From Mucor racemosus (Eukaryota; Mucoromycota; Mucoromycetes; Mucorales; Mucoraceae), in assembly GCA_027405735.1 (NCBI GenBank), contig JAPEHQ010000012.1, forward strand, positions 1,736,001 to 1,800,000: 64,000 bases of DNA. Direction: 5' to 3'. Under the pieces are notes generated by a model. It was not told the DNA's origin. It saw nothing but the letters and a program-made list of their open reading frames with translations, and ran no database searches. This document shows positions 13,171 through 25,095 of this stretch, in pieces. The position numbers and the translations under genes are program-made. How positions within the stretch are numbered: the stretch's first letter is position 1; every line of letters starts with the position of its first letter.

Positions 13171-15671
13171 TATATTATCATCAAATAAACTACCACATAA
13201 TATTAACATGTATAAACATTTACAGTAATAAGCTTGAATCAAGTAGATGCAGCATCATAAATTCTTCAAAAGTTCTCAAGTATAATAAAATCTCTTATTT
13301 TTAAGACTTACAAGGCTTATAAGCGGAATATTAATTTAAAAAATTATTTTTGTCCAGATCATCAATTTTGACATTTTTTAAATTTTTTTTTCTGATTTTG
13401 CAAATTTAGAGTTAATTATATTACCAATTATAAAAACAAAAAATATATACAGATACAGAATTTAGTGCTCTATTTGCTCAAAAAAGAATAACAAACATTT
13501 TTATTGCAAAATATTACATGAAAATTCCTTAACCAAAAATCCGTTTTTGAGGCAAAAGTACAAATTTTCATTACTTAACATTCAATATTAAGCTTTTATC
13601 AAATGCGTATTAGCTATGGCTACAACTTTCTCTCACATTGTAGTATATTTAAATGTTGATCTTGGTATCAAAATTTGATTTTTCTATTTTTTGATCAAAA
13701 TCATGAGTGTTGGTAAGGATGAAATGAGGCCCGAAAATGTCCGCTACAAAAACTGAATTTTCAGACTATACGTGGTTAAGTATAATAAAATTTGAAAAAA
13801 ACGCTTTTTTATTTAAAATTTAGATATATACCATAGTATAAGAGATATAGCAGCCGTTCAATCTTGCTATGCTCAATTACGGCGTCGCTCTATGGGCTTG
13901 CGTTTGCAATTTTGTAATGAATGTATGATATGACAGGCAGTTTTTCTGGTAGAGAAATGTATGTTTTTCTGGTAACAGATATTCCCTATTTTGTTTATTA
14001 TATCGTTCATGCGCAGTGATACTGCTTTTACATTGGCTGAAATCAGCAACTTAGCAGGGTTTTGATTGTGCTAAATAACGTAAAGCCTTGAAAATCCTTT
14101 TCTACGTGTGTTGTTTCTCTCTTTTTGTTTTCACGTTCTAAGGATATTATTCACCATTTGATAGGTATAACACTTACTGCTTAAATTTATATGCAAGCCA
14201 AATCTAATATTATAAATGTTACTTTATCACACATAAAATTTAAACCAATTAACCTTCTTCTTTAAACTTACTATTTTAGTTTACGATTGCCAGCTGTAGA
14301 AAGATTTGTTTTCAAGTATACAGTAGCTACGATCAAAACTATGGTTTTTAAACAAGACATTAGATTATTCTTTTTTTTTTGTTTCTATATCATTTGAAAT
14401 TTTATCACTTTTCTGGAGCATTTCGTGGGTTTGTAGCAAGTTCTAGCTTTTCATTGAGTAGATATAAATATCATTGCCTTCGATCTGATTTGGTAATCAA
14501 GAAATACATCCAACAATACAGTAGTAAATAATGATATTTGATCTTAGATTGCGGTTAAATGAAAATATCAGCCTCTAATATAACGACTGAATTTATATGA
14601 AAAACATTAGTTCCTTATGTTAGCATGCGTATTCAGATAAAAGAAAAGAATACCAGCTTGATAGTCTACTAATATGCCTTATCAAACTGTAAATATACCC
14701 TTAGAACGTGAAAACAAAAAGAGAGAAACAACACACGTAGAAAAGGATTTTCAAGGCTTTACGTTATTTAGCACAATCAAAACCCTGCTAAGTTGCTGAT
14801 TTCAGCCAATGTAAAAGCAGTATCACTGCGCATGAACGATATAATAAACAAAATAGGGAATATCTGTTACCAGAAAAACATACATTTCTCTACCAGAAAA
14901 ACTGCCTGTCATATCATACATTCATTACAAAATTGCAAACGCAAGCCCATAGAGCGACGCCGTAATTGAGCATAGCAAGATTGAACGGCTGCTATATCTC
15001 TTATACTATGGTATATATCTAAATTTTAAATAAAAAAGCGTTTTTTTCAAATTTTATTATACTTAACCACGTATAGTCTGAAAATTCAGTTTTTGTAGCG
15101 GACATTTTCGGGCCTCATTTCATCCTTACCAACACTCATGATTTTGATCAAAAAATAGAAAAATCAAATTTTGATACCAAGATCAACATTTAAATATACT
15201 ACAATGTGAGAGAAAGTTGTAGCCATAGCTAATACGCATTTGATAAAAGCTTAATATTGAATGTTAAGTAATGAAAATTTGTACTTTTGCCTCAAAAACG
15301 GATTTTTGGTTAAGGAATTTTCATGTAATATTTTGCAATAAAAATGTTTGTTATTCTTTTTTGAGCAAATAGAGCACTAAATTCTGTATCTGTATATATT
15401 TTTTGTTTTTATAATTGGTAATATAATTAACTCTAAATTTGCAAAATCAGAAAAAAAAATTTAAAAAATGTCAAAATTGATGATCTGGACAAAAATAATT
15501 TTTTAAATTAATATTCCGCTTATAAGCCTTGTAAGTCTTAAAAATAAGAGATTTTATTATACTTGAGAACTTTTGAAGAATTTATGATGCTGCATCTACT
15601 TGATTCAAGCTTATTACTGTAAATGTTTATACATGTTAATATTGTATGATAGTTTATTTGATGATAATATA
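13171..15671. repeat. Long inverted repeat 1 (973-bp arms)
   Basis: The left arm 13171-14143 is the reverse complement of the right arm 14699-15671 (paired coordinates sum to 28842) with only a few mismatches near the outer end. The spacer is 14144-14698 (555 bp). The right arm and spacer match family A repeats at 19,890-21,800 and 44,000-52,060, while the left arm is an extra inverted copy found only here. A read-through transcript could fold into a ~970-bp hairpin. Confidence 0.9.
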
Positions 15672-15727
15672 ACCTTGATAATTAACGCGCTAGAGGTGAT
15701 TTATATTAAGTTTTATTAGTCTTACCC

Positions 15728-16010
15728 CTCCAATATCATAAACATAAACATGGCCATCACTAGGATCTATTGCCACCTTTTTATCGTCTTTGTCTCAAGC
15801 CAATTTATTGAATGCTTTATTACTAGAACCAACTTAAGCACTTGCAAATGGTTCCTCAATATTTGCATTCAAATTTCATAAATTAAATTGACTGGTTCCA
15901 TCTACAGAAGTATCAAACGTATCATCAGCCCTCCTTATGATAAATGTCAATATAACATCAGAAACATTCCATTATTTTCCTTGTTGTAAACTATCCAAAG
16001 CTTGATTTTT
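15728..16010 (-). pseudogene. Decayed WD40 fragment resembling dynein intermediate chain
   Basis: Reading the minus strand from 16010, one frame stays open in pattern for about 94 codons but has four in-frame stops, three of them next to positions where Gln or Trp would be expected. Recognisable pieces are TSVDGTSQFNL(stop)NLN, NKAFNKLA(stop)DKDDKKVAI and SDGHVYVYDIG. This order (VDGxxxxxLWNLN, about 20 residues, ALNKLxWxxxxxxVAxGxSxGxxYVYDIG) fits the last WD repeats of cytoplasmic dynein intermediate chain; another WD40 family is possible. An intron-like GTAAGA follows the last codons, so the capture was probably from genomic DNA. Confidence 0.55.
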
Positions 16011-16304
16011 AATAATACAGCAATTAAATAAAAACCAAGATGATACTAATAGCATGTGGTGAGTATTTAACATCTAAGTAAGTTTGATAAAGTATGATTT
16101 TAAACCCCTTTTAAAAACCCTAAGGCAAATACAACATCTTGGTCCTGTAATTTCTATCCATCAAAATGTTGCGATTTCCACTACACAAGGAATGCATTTT
16201 TTAGCTGCTACAGTACCTTGACCTCGATGTACATTGGATACTGTATCAGGTTTTTACCAGTTGCATTTTCTCTGATTCATTAATATTCAGTTATATTGAA
16301 CGAT

Positions 16305-17170
16305 AGTGTATTAAATTACAATTTACTAGTATACTGTTAATAGTTTTTTTTTTTTTTTGGATATAAATTTCTTTATTTCATTATTTAAAGTCCTATAACT
16401 GTACGCCATGGCGAAGTGAGAGATAAGACTGGATATGGGGGTTCGGGTTCTGTGTTATATGAAGCGTGTTTTAAGTGCAAAGAAAGTAAAAAAAAAAACA
16501 AGGGATGTGAAATTCGACTCTGGAATTTTTGAGTACAAGGTTTGTTAATACGAGATATTTGAGAACAAAAGTTCTATGGTGAGGAGCAACTGTGATCAGG
16601 ATTACAGTTGAAACAAATGTGGGGTTGGGCTCTGGGTTTTGGGGAGTGAGGATAGGTTTGTGATCAGGGAATCGATGGTAGCTTCGCGGTCAGGGAGAGA
16701 GTGGGGGTAAGGATCCGGGTTCGGCAACAAGAAGGAGCATATAGTGTATTTTCATAGTAAACGGTATCAAGCTAGATGAACGATCCCTGAGGATGAAGCA
16801 GATGAAACATGAACGGTAAATTCAAATTTGGTTGGTATAATAGCTTTGCGCTACCCAGGCTACCAGGGCACCACTCTTGGAGTATATCACTAAGGCCTAT
16901 GAGACTTTCCACGGCCCATATATCCAACATGGCACCAAAGGAGAAAAAAACCAAAATATAACAAAAGACATCCTACGAAAGGACTGATATATGTAGCGTG
17001 AGTGTTCGGGGTTCATAGTTCATAGTATTTTCAACGTGTCATTCCACAGCTTGGATGAAAGGTTCGGTGGTGACCTTTCTACGATTGTCCAGATCGCACT
17101 GAAGAACAGTTCCCTCTATACCATACCTCGAGATGGATAGATGGAAGAAAGGTGGGTTAAAAGTTTTTTG
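16305..17170. other. GC-richer segment with terminal T-run
   Basis: Starts with 14 T (16345-16358) followed by a body clearly richer in G than its surroundings up to about 17150. On the minus strand this reads as a body ending in poly(A), like a retroposed transcript or a LINE 3' end, but no protein domain is recognisable and I found no target duplication. A 60-codon minus ORF at 16772-16954 is not convincing. Confidence 0.35.
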
Positions 17171-17934
17171 TTATTACTCTAGAAACTTGATCCTATTATT
17201 ATTATTACTGTTTTACCAAAAAAACTAATAAGAATTAGACAAGAGTAAAAGTTGCGATTTTATTCAATGTAAAAAATGTGATTATATATAGAAGAGATTA
17301 TAAAGTGATACAACAGCTATTAATGGTGCAACAATAGCAATATCGTGATAATACGACTACTGTAGCGCTATATCTAGATTTTGATATAACAATTACCATT
17401 AATTGTAATTGTCAAACTGATTGATTCATACAATATATCATATTACTATCTCGTACTGATAGAGATTATACAATTGATATCTGCATTTAACACTGGTGGA
17501 TTGGAAAGTTGGTGTCTGTCTTTAGTTTGATGAATAATGCGTATTTTGGTTTTCCAGTATAATTCTAGCTGTTTCTTCTACTCCTAAAAACTGAATTGTC
17601 TAATGCAGTTGCACCTGTTGAATATCACTTGAGTTCCTATGCGTTTTAGACGATGATGTTATACTAATCTCCATTTTGGCAAAGATTGTTTTACAATCAT
17701 TTATATTTAATTTTTATGTTATACAGCTTAATATTAATGTACTAATAACATTGAGCTTTGTTTATATCTCCATCATAATTTGGCATTTTTTTCAAATGAC
17801 TTCTACTACCAATTTCTAAAACGTTTTATTATCATTTCCAAAAAAAATACACTTTTATTCGCTACATTTCCCAAAATAGTGAAAAACTGAAAAATACATG
17901 TTCACATGTATGGGGATTCAAACTGTAGACCAAA
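17171..17934. other. Unassigned AT-rich DNA
   Basis: No ORF, RNA gene or recognisable repeat except a short (ATT)n near 17197. Confidence 0.4.
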
Positions 17935-18015
17935 GGAGAGTGACAAGCTTAACAGGTAGCGCATGCGCTACAAATTGAGGGCGACACACCACATATTAGT
18001 GAGTTCAAACCCGCC
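17935..18015. repeat. tRNA-like (SINE head or tRNA relic)
   Basis: The + strand has an A-box-like AAGCTTAACAGG at 17945-17956 (consensus TRGYNNARNNGG, one mismatch) and a B-box-like GAGTTCAAACCC at 18001-18012, 56 bp apart as in tRNA genes. The stems do not pair well, so it is not an intact tRNA. A second B-box-like motif lies on the minus strand near 17913-17923. Confidence 0.3.
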
Positions 18016-18219
18016 AAAGGGGAAGCCCTTTGGCATTAGGATATGAATTTCGAAAGAGAATCTTCGATGATCTTGCTTCTCATCAAGTATGATCCTCCTT
18101 TTTTTTCTTAATTAGTAAGGTTTTCATATGTCTAGAATTTTTTTTCCTTTTTATTAATGTATATGATATGCATACTAGTAAATTTGGCTGGTAAAACCTG
18201 GCTCGACGCCAATACTACC

Positions 18220-18412
18220 AGTATCCATGGACCATTGTACGTTCAGTCAGTTTGAGCAACAAGTTGGTTACCTGCTACTTACACCTACTAAGATCAGCAA
18301 GCCCATCAATTCTTTGCAACGAATATAAATCCAAATGACATCCCGTTGCAATGGCAGGTACTTCTAGTACTGATCCACAGAATTGCAAAAGGTTTAGCCT
18401 TGTCGTATATTT
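18220..18412. repeat. Dispersed repeat family C, copy 1
   Basis: Shares a block containing GTTGGTTACCTGCTACTT, 'CAGCAAGCCC' and 'ATTGCAAAAGGTTTAGCC' with 26315-26470 and 33225-33375. Diverged copies, no ORF. Confidence 0.6.
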
Positions 18413-18424
18413 TTAGATTTGATG

Positions 18425-18835
18425 AATAATACTTAAAAAAAATACAATTAAAGGAGAATGAGTAATGAATCAGTTCTTCAACTGTATAAGAAAAACAAGA
18501 TATCGTTTATTTAGATATAAAAGTATGGCCTTTTATAATATTGATGTGACATCGAGATCCTGAGGTATAATTTAAGGCACTATTGAACCAATTAGATCTG
18601 TTTCATAGTAATCTATGGATTGAAATGGATCAATTATAATTTAACCGTTCTTGCAGAGATTGAGAGTTGCTTTGTTTCAATGCAGCGCTAATTGTGCTTG
18701 GATGTTGATTAGATAGCTACTTGATTGATTAACCGCTAGGATGAAATAATCTAGGGCCATAATTGAGATCCAAGCGTTCTAGGTAATTATTGGATCAAAC
18801 TTATTAATACTCCAGGAGTTTCTTATATCCGACAT
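18425..18835. repeat. Dispersed repeat family B, copy 1
   Basis: About 410 bp that align with 25795-26200; shared landmarks are TCAACTGTATAA, TTAGATATAAAAGTAT, TAATCTATGGATTGAAATGG and AGGAGTTTCTTATATCCGA. No coding potential seen. Confidence 0.7.
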
Positions 18836-19309
18836 CAAGACTTTGCACTTCAATACATGTCGTAGTCAATAGATTGTAAGATGTACTGTATTGATACTGT
18901 AGAAGGTGATAACATATGGTACTTGTTAGCATACAACATAGTATATGATTCATATTTTTGCCAATGGTCACTCTTCCAAAAAAGTCGAGCAATCTCCGGA
19001 AGCGGCCATCTAACAATATTTCCAGGCTTTAAATTTTTAGAAAAATCACCGGACAGCCCGGACGCGGTTGTTTAAGTATATCAAGCAGCTATAAGATGCA
19101 GGTATCGCAATTTCATACAAAAATTAAGGTTCGATTGTATTGCTATTAATTATTCAAAGGCTTATTTTAAGTAAAGCATAAATACACCCTACAATGATAT
19201 TAGACTAATAACGGGTTTAACTTGAAAAGTATAATATGATACAACGGGATTAAAAAAAAGTCCATAAAAGCACAAATTTAAAGGATTTATACAGTATATA
19301 AAACACTAC

Positions 19310-19660
19310 CGCCGACCTGTGCTGCACAAGATGATTTTGTTGTGTCCAGGTGGGCTGCACACTATATCCTGATGAGCTGTTGTTGTACCCACTGAATATG
19401 GTTAAAAAGATAACAATATGCACATGGGCACAACAAAAGAAACTGCACACGAGCACAACGCTAAGACTGCATGTGCAGAACTATAGATTCCGTCCATGTG
19501 CATGATATTAATCCCATGTGTGCATAATAGTAGAATTTCCCATAAGCGTATAATTATCCCTATGTGTGCATAGCGATAAAATCTGACCATGAGCATAATG
19601 AGCTAATTGTACGGGCACAAATTGGTTTGTACATGAGCATCGTGCCGTTCTCAAAATTTC
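19310..19660. repeat. Degenerate short-motif cluster inside family A
   Basis: Many irregular repeats of TGCACATGGGCACAAC, CCCATGTGTGCATAAT and CATGAGCATAATGAG type motifs on both strands. The same block recurs in copy 3 at 42885-43230. Confidence 0.5.
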
Positions 19661-20716
19661 ATTGCATTTTTTACTGGAATAATGGGGTTTTAAATTAAAT
19701 TTTCTTTTATTAATATAGATTATAGACAATAATATAATTCAATACGTTGATGATGTAGAGGTGTAGAGCAATACATGCAAGAGACAATATATTCACTACT
19801 ATTATTATTTGTAAATATGTTTATAAATATACAGTAATAATGCTTACAGCAATAACAATGGTTTTTGCTTGGGGATAAAATTAATTAACACTTACTGCTT
19901 AAATTTATATGCAAGCCAAATTGAAAGCTATAAATGCTAATTTATCGCTCATAAAATTTAAAGAAATTAATCTTTTTTAAACTTACAGTATTATCTTGGT
20001 TTACGATTGTCAGCTGTAACAAGATTTGTTTTCAAGTATAGCTACAATCAAAACTATGGTTATTAGGCAAGGCATCAGGTTATTCTGTTTTTATGTTTCT
20101 ATATCATTTGAAATTTTATCACTTTTCTGAATATTTCATAAATTTGTAGCCAGCTCTAGCTTCTCATTGAGTAGATATAAATATTATTACCTTCGATTTG
20201 ATCTGGTAATTAAAAAGCAAGTCAAACGGCAATACAGTAGTAAATAATGATGTTTGATCTTAAAATGCAATTAAATGAAAATATCAGTTTATAATATAGA
20301 CTGCTACCTATATTAAAAACATTAGTCCCTTATGTTAGAATGCGTATTCAGATAAACGAAATGAACACCAGCTTTATAGTCTGATATGCCTTACCAAACG
20401 GTGAATAATATCCTTGGAATATGAAGACAAAAAGAAAGAAACACACGTACAAAAGAATTTTCAAGGCTTTACATTATTTAGCACAATTAAAACCCTGTAA
20501 ATTGCTCATTTCAGCGAATGTAAAAGCAGCATTACAGCGCATGAGCCATAAACTAAACAAAATACGCCATATCTGTTATCATAGAAACATGTATTTTCCT
20601 ACCAGAAACGCTGTCTGTCCTATCATACATTCATTAAAAAATTGCAAAACCGAGGCTGTAGAGCAATGCCGTAATTAACCATAGCAAGATTGAACAGCTA
20701 AGTCTCTTATACTATG

Positions 20717-21151
20717 ATTGAAATGCATAAGATTTAGAATAAATATTGTTGTAAGAAAAATGTATAATTTGATAAAGGAACTCGTTAAATTAAATCACAC
20801 GCAAAACCTGAAGATCATCTTTATTTAATATCAATAATTTGTCCTATTTATATAAAAAATCTACATTATAGTACATTTATCCGTTAGATCAGTATTGGAT
20901 CAATTATATCTTTCTGACATTCCATGTCAGACCAATCTATTTACATTAGTAGCGCAGTACATTTATGTTGAGCTTATTTTATATAGCTGAATCCAACAAG
21001 TGGATATATTTCACGCATCTCGTTTTCTGGACCTTACTTTCTAACAATAAAAACAATCAAGAATGTTACCATAGATTAGTTAGCTGACTTCTTATTAATA
21101 AACATCACAAATCAAAAGGTTCATTATCTTACAAATAACCGGTAGATGCAA
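20717..21151. mobile_element. Insertion of about 435 bp within family A copy 2
   Basis: Copies 1 and 3 read continuously across this point (TACTATGGTATATC-like), while copy 2 is interrupted. The flanks CTATG (20712-20716) and CAATG (21152-21156) could be a 5-bp target duplication with one change. The insert has no ORF; it could be a solo LTR or a small DNA element. Exact ends are uncertain. Confidence 0.45.
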
Positions 21152-21883
21152 CAATGGCATATCTAAGTTTTAAATAAAAAAGCGTTTTTTTCAACTTTTC
21201 TTATACTTAACCATATACGGTCTGAAAATTCAGATTTTGTAGCAGACATTTTCGGGGCTCATTTTATCCTTACCAACCCTCATGATTTTAATCAAAAAAC
21301 AGAAAAATTAAATTTTGATACTAAAATCAACGTTTAAATATACTACATTGTGAGAGAAAATTGTAGCCACAGCTAATACACATTTCATAACAGCTTAATA
21401 TTGAATGTTAAGTAATAAAATTTGATACTTTTGTCCCAAAAACGGGATTTTGGTTAAAGGATTTTCATGAAATGTTTTGCAATAAAAATGTTTGTTATTC
21501 TTTTTTGAGCAAATAGAGCACTAAATTCTGTATCTGTATATATTTTTTGTTTTTATAATTGGTAATATAATTAACTCTAAATTTGCAAAATCAGAAAAAA
21601 AAATTTAAAAAATGTCAAAATTGATTACCTGGACAAAAATAATTTTTAAATTAATATTCCGCTTATAGGCCTTGTAAGTCTTAAAAATAAGAGATTTTAT
21701 AATACTTGAGAACTTTTTCAAGAATTTATGATGCTGTATGCACTTGGTTAAAGCTAATTACTGTAAATGTTTATACATGTTAATATTGTATGATAGTTTA
21801 TTTGATAATAGTATAGTATTACGTTATAATTATTGCATTAGAGGTAATTTATATTAAGTTTTAGTCTTACCTCCTCTCCAATA

Positions 21884-22160
21884 TCATAAACATAATAAAC
21901 ATGACCATCCTTGGAACCTATTGCCGCCTGTTTATCCCTTCGGCCTAAGCCAATTTATCCAATGCTTTACCAAAACCGGCTGAAGTACTTACAAATGATT
22001 CTTGGGTATTTGTTTTCAACAAATTCCATAAATTAATTAACTGATTACATCTACAGTAGTATAAAACGTATCATCAGCTCGCGTTACGATAAATGTCAAT
22101 CTAAAACCAGAAACATCCCATTGTTATTGTTATAAGCCATGAAAAGCTTGAGTTTTAATA
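21884..22160 (-). pseudogene. Second copy of the decayed WD40/dynein IC-like fragment
   Basis: Equivalent to 15728-16010 but independently decayed. Reading the minus strand, INLWNL, KALDKLA(stop) and, after a frame change, KDGHVYYVYDIG are visible. An intron-like GTAAGACTA again follows the last codons. This copy keeps the Trp of LWNL that is a stop in copy 1, which supports a real coding ancestor. Confidence 0.5.
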
Positions 22161-22440
22161 GTACAGCTATTAAATAAAAACAAGATGATACTAATAGCAT
22201 ATGGTGAGTATTTAACATCTAAGTAAGTTTGATAGAGTATGCTTTTAAACCCTTTTAAAAATCTTACGACAAATACAACATCTTGGCTGGTCCTGTAATT
22301 TCTATCCATCAAAATGTTGCGATTTCCACCACTACACAATAAATGCACTTTTTATCTGTTGACCTCAATGTACATTGGGTATAAGTTTTTTATTAGTTGT
22401 ATTTTCTCTTATTCATTAATATTCAGTCATATTAAACGAT

Positions 22441-24100
22441 GATTTGTAGCATTACCAAAAAAAAAGAGAATAAATGCTTCAAGAGGTTTCTACCAATCAA
22501 ATTATGCAGTTTAGTAGCAATGATTACACTTAACTATGCTTTTTGAACTTATTAATGTTAGTCAGAATAATTAGTAGTATTTTTATTCACAAGTAAGCTG
22601 TGTTGATTTAAGCTTTATAGGACACATTTACATTCACCCATTCAATAAATGACATTGCATTTATTATCTGCTATATCAATCAATCAACTTTATCTTGGTT
22701 CGATACGTTTGACAATTAATCGCCTAAATTACACTTGAGCCACCATAAATCGCCACAAAAAAATCTCGTACAGGTCGACGAAGCATCACAATTTCGAGCA
22801 TTTTTTTATGTTCATAGATCTCTGCATGAACCATATTATCACTGTCTGTTCAATTTAACTGAAATACATTGAACGCCAGCACTGTACTTGATAAAACGCC
22901 TTAATTTATTGCGAGTCAACACAACTAATTTGATGCTAGTTTAGCATCAGCAGTTGAATCAGATAAATTTGAGATTAGACAACCCCTTTTAATAACTTTG
23001 TACACCATGAGCTAATAATAAACCGTTACCATAGATACGCTAACCAAGGATGGTGAGTCAACTCTCATGGAAGAACAACTCGATTATCAGCATAAACAAA
23101 ATATTAAAATCAAGTATAGCAATTGAATGAGCAAGAGATGGTAAACCATGTAAATTAGCATAATTAAATTGTATCAAGCGATTTGAGCTGAATATGCCTT
23201 TACTTTTGACCTATAAAAATTGAATTATTAGTAAAATCAATTAACAAGCTAATAAGTAATAATTATGGTGTACCTTTGACAGTTGGTAGTGGTATACAAC
23301 AAGACAACATCTTGTTTTCCTCTTCTTAGCTGTTGGCCATTAAATAGAAACGAATACTTTTTAGAATCTAAATAGACGAACATGAGTTTATTCATTCATT
23401 TAAATCAGGTAAATACTATACATACTTGTATAATAACCAGTTTTTCTTTTGGTAGATATCGACTTTTGGCCAAAAAATCCTTGATTATAACGTAGATAAT
23501 GGAAAAAAATGATTAAGTCTTGGATGCTTTTTTTTTTGTTCGAAAAAGATATTATAACACACCCTAACGTTAACAGTTAATAATCCATTTCCAAATAAAC
23601 AATAGGAAAAACATATACTTTTACCTGCTTCATGATGTCAGTTTATAAAAAAATATTGGTCTTTTTATTGTAGTTTTGAACGTAAATAAAAGAGCTGAGG
23701 AAAGAGTAGGGAAGAAAAAAGATTTTGTGTGTGCTACAAACAGAAATTTACAAAGGCATAAATACTTTTAGTGTTACCAAACAGGTTGTTGTCGTTGTTC
23801 CCATTTGGTCCCCCAAAGAAGAAAATGGGCAAAACTCTTTCAAACCACAAATTTTAAATTGATATATCTCGTCAATAAGGCAATTCTGTTGAATCAGATT
23901 AACTCACATCTGTTTTAAACCATTCAAATTATCTTTGTTATTGATTATATTATGATTGATATACTTTAATAAATTGACTAAAAAACCTTGATCTCATTGC
24001 TCTGCTCATTTGGGCTGCCTGATCTGCACAAAATCGTTTATTCTGCCCATCTATGCAGCTGATTATGCCCATGGGAAGCATAATAGGTTGGTCGTAGCAT
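22441..24100. other. Unassigned AT-rich DNA
   Basis: No intact ORF, RNA gene or repeat shared with the rest of the window. Confidence 0.4.
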
Positions 24101-24559
24101 TAGTTTTGATATTATAAATAAAAAAAAGAAAAGAATCCTTATTTCATACAAATCAACCCCATTATTATATTATCCAAGTGTAAATTACTTTCCTTTCATT
24201 TGACTCTCAAATAAATTTTGTTATTATATGTATTTCCTTAATAAGTGGCAGCTTTTTGAAATATACCCCGTACATTCTTCTTTTGTTGAGATCTCATAAA
24301 AAAACAAACTGTTTTGTATTTCACAAAATACATTTATGCAATAAATTTTGAAATTCCATTTTCATATCTTTAGCTAAATTTAAATCACAAAGTATCTAAT
24401 ATCTCACTGTACTCTACTGGCATCTCTTATAAAGCAAATCCTATCATCAATAAAAGTTACACGGCAAATTATCAAATAGTAATTTTAATATGCTTGTTCC
24501 CGACAGAATAAGCAATTTCTTAACTGTAATTGGTAATTCTCAAAGCTCAAGTAAACAGT

Positions 24560-25095
24560 ATTATGTCTTTTTCAAGATCCATTTCGTACTGCCTCAACTT
24601 TATTCGAATTTTCAGCTTTATTTGTACTATTTTGCTTGATCTTAAGCGTATTTTTGATGGAGTAACAATGCATCATGCAGGAATCTTTAAGAATCACTTA
24701 AATGACTAATCATTTTTATTCATTAAAAATTGAAATATGAAGACTCTTGAAGGTCTTTATTTTCAAAAATACAGAATGCGCAACATTTTTATTTGCTTAT
24801 TTGCATTATTTTGCTGGATTCTAGCTACAGTTTTGATCGAGTAACGATGCATTATCTCCAGATTTATAGAAATTGACTAAATGACTGATGATTTTAATCA
24901 GTACAAAACGAAATATTAAAGCATTTGCATTTCTGTTTTTTTGGTACTGCAATGCGTGCAAAATGCGCCGTTTTTATTTCTACCTTTTTCCTTAATTGTA
25001 GCTGCATTTTTCATGGAGTAATGACAGATATACCATCGAAAAACATCTTCACAAAATGGTTCAAATGACGAGATCCACTAATATTGCTTGAAATT
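24560..25095. repeat. Degenerate ~178-bp tandem repeat, left arm
   Basis: Three related units anchored by GATGGAGTAAC (24656), GATCGAGTAAC (24835) and CATGGAGTAAT (25013), spaced 179 and 177 bp. Each is preceded by a T-rich block ending in a GCTTGAT/AGCTACA/AGCTGCA-like motif and followed ~50 bp later by an AAATGACTA-like motif. Confidence 0.6.

Larger units (their letters stand above)
13171..16304. repeat. Dispersed repeat family A, copy 1
   Basis: From about 14166 to 16304 this aligns with 19887-22440 (copy 2) and, in part, with 44,070-52,060 (copy 3). Shared landmarks include CACTTACTGCTTAAATTT near 14171 and the block ending in an AACGAT-like sequence near 16304. In this copy the first ~890 bp of the other copies is replaced by the inverted arm. 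No transposase or reverse transcriptase ORF is visible, so the element appears non-autonomous. Confidence 0.8.
18998..22440. repeat. Dispersed repeat family A, copy 2
   Basis: The longest family A copy in the gene-free compartment. It begins GGAAGCGGCCATCTAAC, as copy 3 does at 42576, and ends at AACGAT like copy 1. It is broken by an insertion of about 435 bp at 20717-21151. No ORF of transposon type. Confidence 0.75.
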
